From Dyadobacter fermentans (GTDB taxonomy: Bacteria > Bacteroidota > Bacteroidia > Cytophagales > Spirosomataceae): 64,000 bases of DNA. The stretch lies in the NCBI RefSeq assembly GCF_019924045.1, contig NZ_JAHXBN010000020.1, positions 62,001 to 126,000 of the forward strand. The letters are read 5' to 3'. Made by a program: the position numbers and the translations under genes. Every line of letters starts with the position of its first letter. Positions within the stretch are counted from its first letter, which is position 1. The notes under the pieces were generated by a model that was not told the origin of the DNA, did not search any database, and was given only the letters and a program-made list of their open reading frames with translations. This document shows, piece by piece, positions 17,591 to 26,323 of this stretch.

Positions 17591-18409
17591 GTGAATCCAG
17601 CCAAGCCTTCCGTTTCCGTAATACCCGTTGAAATAGCCTTGCATTCGGCCTCCCTTGGGCGGAATGTGGCTGTGACTATATTGCTTCCGCACGGTTTTTC
17701 GGCTTCGGAAACTTACCCTTTGGTGCTTTTTAATGATGGTCAGGATTTTGAATCATTGCGAATGGCTGAAACGGTGGGTTCATTACAGTCTGCCGGCAGG
17801 ATTGCCCGGTGCGTGATCGCCGGCATACACGCGAACGACGCACGTATATACGAGTATGGGACCGCGCACCAGCCCGACTACGCGGGCCGCGGGGACAAGG
17901 CGGGTCTTACCACATCATTTGTTTTGGAAGAGCTGGTGCCCTACCTGGCACATCATTATCATACTGTACACACCGGCATTGCCTATGCGGGGTTCTCGCT
18001 GGGTGGGTTGATGGCGCTCGACGTGGTCTGGAACCACCCTGATGTGTTTTCGAATGCAGGAATCTTTTCGGGCTCGCTTTGGTGGCGGCAAAAAGCGCTG
18101 AATGAAGGTTATGCCGAAAGCGACCGGATTATGCACCGGCAAATACGCGATACCGAACATACGGCACCACTGAACTTCTGGTTTCAATGCGGGACCTGGG
18201 ATGAGTACGACGACCGCGACGGTGATGGTGTGATCGATTCTATTCAGGATACGCTCGAATGTATTGGAGAGCTGGAACGGAAGGGGTATGGCTGGGGCCG
18301 GGAGATTCGCTACGTGGAGGTAAAAGAAGGAATGCACAATTCCGAAACGTGGGCAAAAGCCCTTCCTGATTTCCTCGTGTGGGTATCAGGAAGGGCAGGG
18401 AAGGTCTAG
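17591..18409 (+). CDS. alpha/beta hydrolase-fold esterase
   Basis: Protein of 272 residues of the putative-esterase type (enterochelin-esterase-like): PLVLFNDGQDFESLRM, the nucleophile elbow YAGFSLGGLMALD (Ser136), and EGMHNSETWAKALPDFL near the end with the likely catalytic His. No signal sequence. Only 61 bases separate it from the divergent esterase gene, so the two probably share a regulatory region. It converges with the LuxC-like gene, overlapping it by 4 bases. Substrate unknown. The neighbouring ligase cluster suggests ester or thioester hydrolysis of a related compound. Confidence 0.85.
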   Translation: MNPAKPSVSVIPVEIALHSASLGRNVAVTILLPHGFSASETYPLVLFNDGQDFESLRMAETVGSLQSAGRIARCVIAGIHANDARIYEYGTAHQPDYAGRGDKAGLTTSFVLEELVPYLAHHYHTVHTGIAYAGFSLGGLMALDVVWNHPDVFSNAGIFSGSLWWRQKALNEGYAESDRIMHRQIRDTEHTAPLNFWFQCGTWDEYDDRDGDGVIDSIQDTLECIGELERKGYGWGREIRYVEVKEGMHNSETWAKALPDFLVWVSGRAGKV

Positions 18410-19431
18410 TCCAGGCTGGATAGGAACGCCATCGTGTCGATACCGTCGGCGTAATCCGAAAGGCCGGGTGCTTGTGCGGCGCCGAACGGTAATGCGTCCG
18501 GTAAATGCAGTTGCGGGCTGGCTACCACGCACTGGATCTTTTCCTCCGATTCCCGCAATAATGCTTTTAGCCCTTCAATCGAATCGTAAGGCTGGTAATG
18601 CAGCACGCTGATGGGCGAAACCAGGGCTTCGCTCTCGGTTGAGAGCAAAAAGCCGTTGTCCGAATGCGCAATGCGGTTGACGAGGTAAATGGATTTGTTA
18701 TACTCGTAATTATTGAAGTATTTGTGATGGTTCACGTAGTCGTCCGCCATTTCTTCGATCGCCTGGTAAAACCCGGTAAAATCATATCCCGACGGAACAA
18801 ATACCTTGGAGACATTGCGGCAGCCAAGCCCGAAATATTGCAGGATATCAGTCGCTAACGCCCTGAGCTCCTCACGTGATTCATTCCCTGTGAGCGCTGC
18901 CACCGAAGTCCGGTTTTTGCGTATAATGTTCGGCTTTTTAGCGAAATAATAGTGGAAATAGCGGGCAGTGTTATCGCTTCCCGTGGCGATGTAGGCATCG
19001 GAGTCGTTCAGCCGCTCAACAAACTGAATGTATTCGTTAAACTCCGGCTCGATCTCGATCAGCTGGGCCAGCAATGCGCGGATCAGCAGCGGGTCGTCGG
19101 AGCTGGGTTTGGCCAGCAGAGTGTGGCCGCTGATGAGTACGCACAGCGCATCGTGAAAGCCTACCGCCGGGATGTTGCCGGCCATTACTACACCTATTTT
19201 ACGCGATTGGGCAGGTTCGGGGTAGCTTTCGGCCCAGTTTTTCAGCTTTTCCTCATTCAAGTAGTGTTCGGCAATCGCGTGTAGTGACAGCCTCACATTG
19301 GTGGGGGTAAACCAGTTGTTCCTGCTTTTGGCGCCCGCAACCCATTCCGCGATCGTTTCCTCGTTTGCCGCGTCGCCAATGAACTGGCCCAGACGGATGA
19401 ATGCATTTATTCTCCGAATTCTTGATATCAT
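18406..19431 (-). CDS. LuxC-like acyl-CoA reductase
   Basis: Protein of 341 residues of the LuxC/acyl-CoA reductase family, an aldehyde-dehydrogenase-like fold. Landmarks are VMAGNIPAVGFHDALCVLI for the nucleotide region and FGLGCRNVSKVFVP, with the probable catalytic Cys. LuxC proteins reduce activated fatty acids to aldehydes using NADPH, and the role of the Bacteroidota version is not established. It is divergent from a small ferredoxin gene 129 bases away. This pairing recurs in related genomes as far as I recall, suggesting electron supply or a shared pathway. Confidence 0.85.
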   Translation of the reverse strand: MISRIRRINAFIRLGQFIGDAANEETIAEWVAGAKSRNNWFTPTNVRLSLHAIAEHYLNEEKLKNWAESYPEPAQSRKIGVVMAGNIPAVGFHDALCVLISGHTLLAKPSSDDPLLIRALLAQLIEIEPEFNEYIQFVERLNDSDAYIATGSDNTARYFHYYFAKKPNIIRKNRTSVAALTGNESREELRALATDILQYFGLGCRNVSKVFVPSGYDFTGFYQAIEEMADDYVNHHKYFNNYEYNKSIYLVNRIAHSDNGFLLSTESEALVSPISVLHYQPYDSIEGLKALLRESEEKIQCVVASPQLHLPDALPFGAAQAPGLSDYADGIDTMAFLSSLD

Positions 19432-19483
19432 TCTACTCTGACTCTAAAAAGTTAAATGGCAAGTGCCGTTTTTATTTTTCTGA

Positions 19484-19513
19484 TTGTTGGGAAACTATAA
19501 ATAGTTATATTTG
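19484..19513 (+). promoter_or_regulatory. Bacteroidota-type promoter for the ferredoxin gene
   Basis: TTG at 19484-19486, 19 bases, then TATATTTG at 19506-19513, a full match to the TAnnTTTG -7 element. The ferredoxin ATG is 48 bases downstream. Confidence 0.7.
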
Positions 19514-19560
19514 TTACCCAATACAGAAGAATAGCAACAAATATAAACAATCCGGCGACT

Positions 19561-19908
19561 ATGGCTATAATGATAACCGATGAATGCATAAATTGTGGGG
19601 CGTGTGAGCCAGAATGCCCGAATACAGCAATTTATGAGGGAGGTGTAGAATGGACTTGGGGAGATGGAACGAGTTTAGATGAAGTGGACTTCGGTGATGG
19701 CACCATCGTAAGTGGCAAAGAAAAGCAGTCCCCTGTATCCGACGAATTTTACTATATAGTTACGGATAAATGTACCGAGTGCGTTGGTTTTCATGAAGAG
19801 CCTCAATGTGCGGCTGTTTGCCCGGTAGATTGCTGCGTGCCCGATCCGGACAACGAGGAAGAGGAAGAAACACTGCTTGCCAAAAAAGCATGGATGCACG
19901 GTGAATAG
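19561..19908 (+). CDS. 4Fe-4S dicluster ferredoxin
   Basis: Electron carrier of 115 residues with two cluster motifs: [20 protein letters not shown] (residues about 9-28) and [18 protein letters not shown], with the wider spacing of the second site. Together these ligate two Fe4S4 clusters, as in the long-loop ferredoxins. It has an acidic C-terminal segment ([12 protein letters not shown]). It has its own promoter and a strong terminator, so is transcribed alone. The divergent LuxC-like reductase is the probable functional partner. Confidence 0.92.
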   Translation: MAIMITDECINCGACEPECPNTAIYEGGVEWTWGDGTSLDEVDFGDGTIVSGKEKQSPVSDEFYYIVTDKCTECVGFHEEPQCAAVCPVDCCVPDPDNEEEEETLLAKKAWMHGE

Positions 19909-19933
19909 ACCGTGCTGAATATAAAAAATGCAA

Positions 19934-19960
19934 AGCCTGCTACACAGCAGGCTTTTTTTG
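19934..19960 (+). terminator. terminator after the ferredoxin gene
   Basis: Perfect 8-bp stem AGCCTGCT / AGCAGGCT, ACAC loop, seven T residues. Confidence 0.92.
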
Positions 19961-20162
19961 TGCCCATCCGGTTCTGGAAATGGCATTATAATAATAAAAT
20001 TTCTTAATAATTGCAATCGCCTATTTTGAAGAAAATTCTGTTTTGCTCTTCATATGCAGAATTTTCGATTTTTATCAAAAAGTGTAATTTTATGTATTTT
20101 GTGTTTCAAAAACGATAAAAAACATGATAAAAAACAGAAAATTGGATTTTTTGATATAAATT
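19961..20162. other. AT-rich intergenic stretch upstream of the porin unit
   Basis: About 200 bases, strongly AT-rich, between the ferredoxin terminator and the small ORF before the porin. It must hold the promoter of the porin-amt unit. TATTTTG near 20095 is one base short of the consensus -7 element, and I see no well-spaced complete promoter. Nothing else is recognisable. Confidence 0.4.
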
Positions 20163-20252
20163 ATGGATAGATTATTTGATAAATATAATTTAAGTACAAT
20201 ATTTGATCCAGTAATGCAGCCGGAGAGTAATATTAACTTAAACAGAATATAA
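20163..20252 (+). CDS. 29-codon ORF directly before the porin (possible leader peptide)
   Basis: ATG at 20163, TAA at 20250-20252, two bases before the porin ATG. It encodes MDRLFDKYNLSTIFDPVMQP and nine more residues (ending NLNRI). The surrounding DNA is very AT-rich, so an open frame of this length is mildly unexpected, and its end is placed as for translational coupling. It could equally be chance. No homology is recognised. Confidence 0.3.
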   Translation: MDRLFDKYNLSTIFDPVMQPESNINLNRI

Positions 20253-20254
20253 TT

Positions 20255-21454
20255 ATGAAAAAAGTCTATTGCACAGTATTATCTTTGATGGTTCCTTTTT
20301 TGGGTTTTGCGAAGTCGGGAGAAGATAAAAAGGCGGTGAAGGCCGATACTGCGGTGGTAACAGAGGCTAAGGACGAGGAGGAGGCCAAAGGAGCGTTCGC
20401 TTTCTCAGGCTATCTGGATTCCTATTACATGGCTAATTTCAACAAACCTGCATCCCGCTCCAATATGGGTGCCACCAACGCACGCGTGTTCGACCAGAAA
20501 TCAGGCCAGTTCTCACTGGGTTTGGTTCAGGCGAAAGTTGCTTATACCAACGCCAAGTCGGAAGCGGTTGTTGACCTTACTTTCGGACCTAACGCTAACA
20601 TGGGTAACTACGGCAATGCACTGTTCAGCACTGCTCTTGCCATTAAGCAGGCATACTTTACATATAAGTTCACCGACAAGTTCTCGATGACAGCCGGACA
20701 GTTCGGAACGCATATCGGATATGAAGTGATCGACGCACCGGCCAACTTCAACTACTCGCTTTCCAACCTGTTCAACAACGGACCTTTCTACCATGCTGGT
20801 TTGAAAGCGACCTACGCATTCTCCGACAAGGCGTCGTTGATGGTGGGTGTTGTGAACAACGTGGATGGTTTGGGCGATAACAACCGTGCAAAAGGGATTA
20901 TCAGCCAATTGTACTTTAAGCCGGTTAACAACTGGAATGTTTATCTGAACTATATCGGAAGCAACGAGGCAAACACGGACTCTCTCGGCAAGCAGCCTGA
21001 CGGTTTCTACCAGGTGTTCGACCTTACTACCAGCTTCCAGGTAACCGAAAAATTTCTCTTGGGTCTGAATGCCGCATACGGATCGCAAAAGGGTGATTAT
21101 CAAGGTGCAGGTGGCCCGGTTGGTACCGAATCATGGGGTGGTTTCGCAGTGTATGCCAACACCGCTATCACAGACAACTTCGGAATCGGTGCACGTTACG
21201 AGTATTTCAACAACGACAACGGTGTGCGCGGTTTGCTGACGCGTTCGGGACTGGGCACGAAAGTAAATTCGGTTACCCTGACCGGTAATATCAACCTCGC
21301 AGACGGCCATATCCTGGTGAAACCGGAGTTCCGCCTGGATGCTTATCCTAAACTGAGCGGCAGCGGAGAAGAGCAGCAGTTCCAGGATTCAGAGGGCGGC
21401 TGGACTAAAAACAGTCAGACTACTTTCGGATTAGCATTCATTTACAAATTCTGA
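20255..21454 (+). CDS. outer-membrane beta-barrel porin
   Basis: Protein of 399 residues with an N-terminal signal peptide (MKKVYCTVLSLMVPFLGFAKS), then a charged linker and an amphipathic beta-strand-rich body with alternating residues (FSGYLDSYYMANF, SMTAGQFGTHIGYEV), ending in aromatic TTFGLAFIYKF, the typical outer-membrane targeting end. It resembles the OmpL-like beta-barrel porin-2 (bbp2) family. It is followed after 60 bases by the ammonium transporter gene, suggesting it lets ammonium or small nitrogen compounds through the outer membrane. That role is inferred from position only. Confidence 0.87.
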   Translation: MKKVYCTVLSLMVPFLGFAKSGEDKKAVKADTAVVTEAKDEEEAKGAFAFSGYLDSYYMANFNKPASRSNMGATNARVFDQKSGQFSLGLVQAKVAYTNAKSEAVVDLTFGPNANMGNYGNALFSTALAIKQAYFTYKFTDKFSMTAGQFGTHIGYEVIDAPANFNYSLSNLFNNGPFYHAGLKATYAFSDKASLMVGVVNNVDGLGDNNRAKGIISQLYFKPVNNWNVYLNYIGSNEANTDSLGKQPDGFYQVFDLTTSFQVTEKFLLGLNAAYGSQKGDYQGAGGPVGTESWGGFAVYANTAITDNFGIGARYEYFNNDNGVRGLLTRSGLGTKVNSVTLTGNINLADGHILVKPEFRLDAYPKLSGSGEEQQFQDSEGGWTKNSQTTFGLAFIYKF

Positions 21455-21514
21455 TACAACAGCATTTCACACGAATACCTTCTTAATCTAATACAATAAC
21501 AATAATTTACTAAA

Positions 21515-22834
21515 ATGGAAAAACGTAACTTTATCCCACTGATTATCCTCCTGGTAATCAGCATCCTCGGTGCCTTCGTCCCCAATGTTCCGACACAGAT
21601 CGTGACGGAGGGCATCAATTCCGGCGATACCGCATGGATGCTGGTATCATCCGCGTTGGTATTGCTTATGACCCCCGGTCTTGCGTACTTCTACGGAGGA
21701 ATGGTCAACACCAAAAACGTCATTTCCACGATGCTCCAGAGCTTCATCGCAATGGGTGTAATCAGTGTGGTGTGGGTAGTTTTCGGTTTCAGCCTTGCAT
21801 TTGGTGAGGACATCGGCGGTTTCTTTGGAAACCCGACAACCCACTTCATGTTCAAAGGTGTATTGGACGGCCCGATCTGGGGAACGATTCCTTTCGCCTT
21901 GTTCGCAATGTTCCAGTTGAAGTTCGCGGTAATCACTCCTGCGCTTGTAACTGGCTCGATGGCTGAGCGTATCAACTTCCGCTCTTACGTTCTTTTCATT
22001 ATCCTGTTCTGTATTTTCATCTACTCGCCATTGGCTCACATGACATGGCATGCAGAAGGTATCCTGTTCAAAATGGGTGTGCTTGACTTCGCTGGTGGTA
22101 CTGTTGTTCACATGTCAGCTGGTTGGGCTGCATTCGCTGGTGCTTTGTACCTGAAACGCCGCAAGTCGCTCCTCGAAGATCACGTGCTTCCTCCTGCAAA
22201 CATTCCATTCGTATTGTTGGGAACAGGTTTGCTTTGGTTCGGATGGTTCGGTTTTAACGCCGGTTCTGCTCTGACAGCTTCTCCATTGGCAGTTTCAGCT
22301 TTCGCTACTACCAACACTGCTGCCGGTGCTGCTGGTTTGGCCTGGGTTCTTTTCGATGCTGCAAGAGGCAAGAAAGTTTCTGCACTTGGTTTCTGTATCG
22401 GCGCCGTAGTGGGTCTGGTTGCTATCACGCCTGCGGCCGGTTTCGTAACAGTTCCTGCATCGTTGTTCATTGGTACTATCGCTGCGATCACATCTAACTA
22501 CATCGCTCACCTGCGTACTCGTTCTACTTTGGACGATACACTCGACGTATTCCCTTGCCACGGTGTAGGTGGTATGGTAGGTATGCTGATGACCGGTATC
22601 TTCGCAACGAGCGGTGTTAACTCACTGGTAGTAGACCAAGGTCTGGCATTCGGTGAAACCAAATTGTTCATCAACCACGTAATTGCCTTGGTAGGTGTGT
22701 CGGTATTCGCATTCGTTGGTTCATTCCTGCTGTTGAAAATCACTGACCTGATCCTTCCGCTTCGCGTATCTGAGCAAGATGAGAAAGTAGGTCTCGATGT
22801 GAGCCAGCACGACGAATTTCTTGTTGAGGCTTAA
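21515..22834 (+). CDS. amt: ammonium transporter
   Basis: Inner-membrane channel of 439 residues, Amt/MEP/Rh family, with about eleven membrane segments. Diagnostic stretches are MTPGLAYFYGGMVNTKNVIS, the conserved GGTVVHMSAGWAAFAGA with a pore His, and DVFPCHGVGGMVGML with the second pore His. No PII (glnK) gene follows, although many bacteria pair amt with glnK. Here the partner is an outer-membrane porin. The unit ends at a terminator at 22859-22886. Codon use in this gene is notably uniform, as in highly expressed genes. Confidence 0.96.
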   Translation: MEKRNFIPLIILLVISILGAFVPNVPTQIVTEGINSGDTAWMLVSSALVLLMTPGLAYFYGGMVNTKNVISTMLQSFIAMGVISVVWVVFGFSLAFGEDIGGFFGNPTTHFMFKGVLDGPIWGTIPFALFAMFQLKFAVITPALVTGSMAERINFRSYVLFIILFCIFIYSPLAHMTWHAEGILFKMGVLDFAGGTVVHMSAGWAAFAGALYLKRRKSLLEDHVLPPANIPFVLLGTGLLWFGWFGFNAGSALTASPLAVSAFATTNTAAGAAGLAWVLFDAARGKKVSALGFCIGAVVGLVAITPAAGFVTVPASLFIGTIAAITSNYIAHLRTRSTLDDTLDVFPCHGVGGMVGMLMTGIFATSGVNSLVVDQGLAFGETKLFINHVIALVGVSVFAFVGSFLLLKITDLILPLRVSEQDEKVGLDVSQHDEFLVEA

Positions 22835-22858
22835 TCTAAACTATAAGAATAAATGAAG

Positions 22859-22886
22859 AAGCCCGGCCAAATGGTCGGGCTTTCTT
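22859..22886 (+). terminator. terminator after amt
   Basis: 10-bp stem AAGCCCGGCC / GGTCGGGCTT (one G-T pair) with an AAAT loop and T-rich tail. Confidence 0.88.
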
Positions 22887-22920
22887 GTTTTCCAGATTCT
22901 AAAATTCCGAGATCCCTTTC

Positions 22921-22995
22921 TCCTTAAATCCCCGGGTTAAAACCCGGGGCAAAGGATTTTTTTTTTAGTCCCTTGCCGTCGACTTAAGTCGACGG
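22921..22995. repeat. pair of near-perfect palindromes between amt and mtaB
   Basis: CCCCGGGTT (22930-22938) / AACCCGGGG (22941-22949), flanked by TCCTT / AAGGA, then a T run, then a 20-bp perfect palindrome CCGTCGACTTAAGTCGACGG (22976-22995). The two genes are convergent. Terminator function is possible, but the layout is more like a fold-back repeat element. Confidence 0.7.
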
Positions 22996-23035
22996 TACCA
23001 GATTAGATTATTAGATTGAAATTGATCTTTGAATT

Positions 23036-24364
23036 CTAGTGAATCAATATTTCTTCTTGAATTTCAGTGACTTCCATCAATCCCTCTGCATTAATATGAT
23101 CATAGCGAACCTCCTTGGTTTCATTAATCAGCAGCGGGTCATATTTCACGGCCACACGAACGTAGTTGCCTGTAAATCCAAGCATCTGGCCGTTTTGTAC
23201 CTCATCCTCAAATAATACTTTCCCTTCCTTGCCAATCTGGCTTTCGTAGAAGAAGCGTTTCTTTTTGTCTGAAAGAATATGCAGCATTTTAGAGCGCTCG
23301 GCCCGTTCGGTTTTGGGAACGACCGGGCGGATGGCTAATGCAGTCGTGTTTTCTCTTTCCGAATAGGTAAACACGTGCAGATAGGAAACTTCCAGCTCAT
23401 TCAAAAAGTGGTAAGTTTCTTCGAAAAGCTCTTTCGTTTCGCCGGCATGCCCTACGATCACGTCCACACCAATGCAGCAATCCGGCATGAGCGATTTGAT
23501 TTTCGCCACGCGCTCGGCGTATAGTTCACGTTTATAGCGGCGCTTCATCAGACCCAGGACCTTGTTGGATCCCGATTGCAATGGAATATGGAAATGTGGG
23601 GCAAAACGTTTGGATTGCGCCACAAATTCGATGATCTCGTCGGTAAGCAGGTTGGGCTCAATGGAAGAAATGCGGAAGCGCTCGATGCCTTCTACTTCGT
23701 CTAATGCTTTGATCAGATCGAGGAAAGTTTCTTCGCGTACGCCATTGCGCAGGCCGAAATCGCCGATGTTCACACCAGTAAGTACGATTTCCTTCACATC
23801 ACGCGCGGCGATGTCGCGGGCTGCTTTCACGATATTTTCGATACTGTCGGACCGGCTCTTCCCGCGTGCGAGCGGGATTGTGCAATACGCGCAGGGGTAG
23901 TCGCAGCCGTCCTGCACTTTCAGGAACGTGCGGGTGCGGTCGTTGAGCGAGTAGGAGGTGTGGTACTCCACCGCATTGTCGATCGTGGAAGCTATTACCT
24001 GTGCAGGCTGGCCGGATGGCGCTTTTTCAAAGGTGTCAATCAATTCCACCAACCGGAATTTTTCGGCAGCACCCAAAACGGCGTCCACGCCCGGTATTTC
24101 AGAAATCTCCTTTGGTTTCAATTGTGCATAGCAACCGATGATCGCCACGTAACCGTCGGCATTGATCTTCTGGGCCTCGCGCACGATCTTGCGGCATTTC
24201 TTGTCCGCATTTTCGGTGACCGAGCAGGTGTTGATGATAAAAATATCCGGGTTTTCGTTGAATTCCACTTTGGTATACCCCTTATCCTCGAACATCCGTC
24301 CGATGGAAGAGCTTTCGGAGTAATTCAGCTTGCACCCTAATGTATAGAAAGCGACTTTTTTCAT
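23036..24364 (-). CDS. mtaB: tRNA ct6A37/t6A37 methylthiotransferase
   Basis: Radical-SAM methylthiotransferase that adds a methylthio group to N6-threonylcarbamoyladenosine-37 of ANN-decoding tRNAs. The 442 residues show the N-terminal UPF0004 domain with its cluster cysteines (TLGCKLN, INTCSVT, IGCYAQ) and the radical-SAM CxxxCxxC in CDYPCAYCTIPLARG. A short TRAM-like end follows (KEGKVLFEDEVQNGQMLG). The N terminus KKVAFYTLGCKLNYSES is that of MtaB rather than MiaB or RimO. Its ATG is 36 bases after the LTA-synthase-like gene, and the two may be co-transcribed. Confidence 0.93.
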   Translation of the reverse strand: MKKVAFYTLGCKLNYSESSSIGRMFEDKGYTKVEFNENPDIFIINTCSVTENADKKCRKIVREAQKINADGYVAIIGCYAQLKPKEISEIPGVDAVLGAAEKFRLVELIDTFEKAPSGQPAQVIASTIDNAVEYHTSYSLNDRTRTFLKVQDGCDYPCAYCTIPLARGKSRSDSIENIVKAARDIAARDVKEIVLTGVNIGDFGLRNGVREETFLDLIKALDEVEGIERFRISSIEPNLLTDEIIEFVAQSKRFAPHFHIPLQSGSNKVLGLMKRRYKRELYAERVAKIKSLMPDCCIGVDVIVGHAGETKELFEETYHFLNELEVSYLHVFTYSERENTTALAIRPVVPKTERAERSKMLHILSDKKKRFFYESQIGKEGKVLFEDEVQNGQMLGFTGNYVRVAVKYDPLLINETKEVRYDHINAEGLMEVTEIQEEILIH

Positions 24365-24400
24365 TGTTTTTAAATATCCTGCAAAATTACACCTTTATTA

Positions 24401-26236
24401 TCAACGCTTTAAATAATCTCCAAAAGAAGATTGCAGGTAAGCCTTGCTGAGGTCTTCTTCCTGTGGTAATAAAGCGCCGCTTTTCTCGGTGATATTCCCT
24501 CCGATGTTGTCCCTGACAAGAAAGCCGTTGGGACGCATCCAGCCGAGGCCATTGTTGAATGCGAAATAGGCAAAATCCTGTCGGCCTCTTTTGAAAATGT
24601 CGTTACTCCACGCAAAAGTTCCGGAAGGAAGGTGCATTTGGTTCAAAATAGTCGCGGCGAGATCAGTTTGCGACGCGAGCGTGTCTACGCGTGCAGGCGC
24701 GGCCGTGAGCGCACCGCCGAGCCAAAGCATAGGAATATGGAACTCCGACGGCTTGTCTTTCCGCGTTTCGGGCAACGGGTGGCCGTGGTCGGCGATGATC
24801 ACCACGAGCGTGTTTTTCCACCACGGTTTGGTTTGGGCCTCGCGGAGGAATGTGCCAAGGGATTCGTCGGTATAATGCAATGCGTTCAGGAACAAATGCT
24901 CAGGATCGTTGCCAGCGATCACGGTTTTGGTTGGCACTTCAAACGGTTCGTGGCTACTTAATGTAAACATCGTGGTGAAAAACGGCTGCTTTTCCTGGTC
25001 GAGGTCGTGCATTAACCGTTTGAAAACCACATGGTCGTGCGCGCCCCATTTGGAATTCATGTCTTTGGAATCGAAATCGTTGATATCGACGATCCGGTCG
25101 AAACCCTGTTGGAGGAAATAGGATTTCATATTGGCAAACTCGGTTTCGCCCCCGTAATAGAAGGATGTTTGCCAGCCGTTGGTTTTGAAAATTGTTGGCA
25201 GCGATGGTAGCGAGGCGGTTTTTTTAGGTATTTTAATGATGGAGGTGGTAGGCTGGGCGGGATAACCGCTCAAAATTGCTACCATTCCTTTGTCACTGCG
25301 GTTACCGCTTGCATATATATTAGTGAAGAGCAGCCCTTCTTTCGCAATGTGGTTAAATTGGGGGGTGATGTTTTTTAAACCGCCGAGTGAGCCCACGGCC
25401 TTTGCTGTGAAACTCTCCCAGATAATCACCAGCACATTCTTTTTGCCCACCGTGTCGATAACCTGCTGCGTCGCGCCAATGCGGTTGTAAAGGCCTGTCG
25501 CCTTTTGGCTTGCCTCGGTGTCATCCGCATATTTGAACGGATTCTCATCGGAGTAGGCCTCATTCAATACCGAACGCATGTAGTTCCAGGGCACATTCAC
25601 AGCGGCATAATTCGCGAAGCTCTTGTCGCTGAAAAACACTGCGCTCTCATTCATCGGCGCCAGCTGGAAGCCCCCGCGGATCGGAACGATGAGGCTGCCG
25701 GCAATAACGAGAAAGACAGGTATCGTATATAGTAACGGCGACTGACGGAATGAGGCGGTAGTGCGCCGGATAATGGTCTGTAAAGTTCGGTTAACCAGAA
25801 AAATCAATGCAATCAGCAGCAGGACCAGCTGCCACACCGGCGCAGCGCCCATGGATGCGAATGCTTCGGCCGGTGTTTCAAGGTAATGCAGTGAGGTAGC
25901 GTCTATGCGGAAGCCCCAGGCCCGGAACAGTTCGAGGTCAACGACCGTGAGCAGGGTGATCAGCGACACGATAATAATGGTGTAAACCGAAAGCGTCTTC
26001 TGGTACCAGTCCCAACGCTGACCGGTGAACATCATTAATAATGTAGGAATCGCCAGGATATAGGCCGAGAAGGAAATATCCATCGGCAAGCCGTGGCCAG
26101 CACTCGCTACCCAAAGTGAAGAGGGGAGTTCGAGTGCTTTTTTATAATGATATGCCAGGAAAATAACCCGGAAAAACTGGAAGATCAGGATCCAGGCCAG
26201 TCCGTACAAGGCAATAAATTCAAGTCTTTTACGCAT
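24401..26236 (-). CDS. LTA-synthase-like membrane sulfatase-fold transferase
   Basis: Protein of 611 residues: about five N-terminal membrane helices (residues 1-190), then a periplasmic alkaline-phosphatase-superfamily domain. Metal-site pieces are IIWESFTAK (Glu274), the nucleophile region SGNRSDKGMVAILSGYPAQP (Ser314 where lipoteichoic acid synthases have Thr) and VIIADHGHPLP. Gram-negative members transfer phosphoglycerol or phosphoethanolamine to glycans or lipids, and the acceptor here is unknown. Divergent from the type III glutamine synthetase gene. The Ser for Thr change deserves notice but may be normal for the subfamily. Confidence 0.85.
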   Translation of the reverse strand: MRKRLEFIALYGLAWILIFQFFRVIFLAYHYKKALELPSSLWVASAGHGLPMDISFSAYILAIPTLLMMFTGQRWDWYQKTLSVYTIIIVSLITLLTVVDLELFRAWGFRIDATSLHYLETPAEAFASMGAAPVWQLVLLLIALIFLVNRTLQTIIRRTTASFRQSPLLYTIPVFLVIAGSLIVPIRGGFQLAPMNESAVFFSDKSFANYAAVNVPWNYMRSVLNEAYSDENPFKYADDTEASQKATGLYNRIGATQQVIDTVGKKNVLVIIWESFTAKAVGSLGGLKNITPQFNHIAKEGLLFTNIYASGNRSDKGMVAILSGYPAQPTTSIIKIPKKTASLPSLPTIFKTNGWQTSFYYGGETEFANMKSYFLQQGFDRIVDINDFDSKDMNSKWGAHDHVVFKRLMHDLDQEKQPFFTTMFTLSSHEPFEVPTKTVIAGNDPEHLFLNALHYTDESLGTFLREAQTKPWWKNTLVVIIADHGHPLPETRKDKPSEFHIPMLWLGGALTAAPARVDTLASQTDLAATILNQMHLPSGTFAWSNDIFKRGRQDFAYFAFNNGLGWMRPNGFLVRDNIGGNITEKSGALLPQEEDLSKAYLQSSFGDYLKR

Positions 26237-26323
26237 TGGTGTCTATGAACAATTTGCAAAGTTCTTAAAAATGCGCTAACCTGTGGTAACCGTTGGACAG
26301 CTAATGTGAAAATCTGGAAAGGT

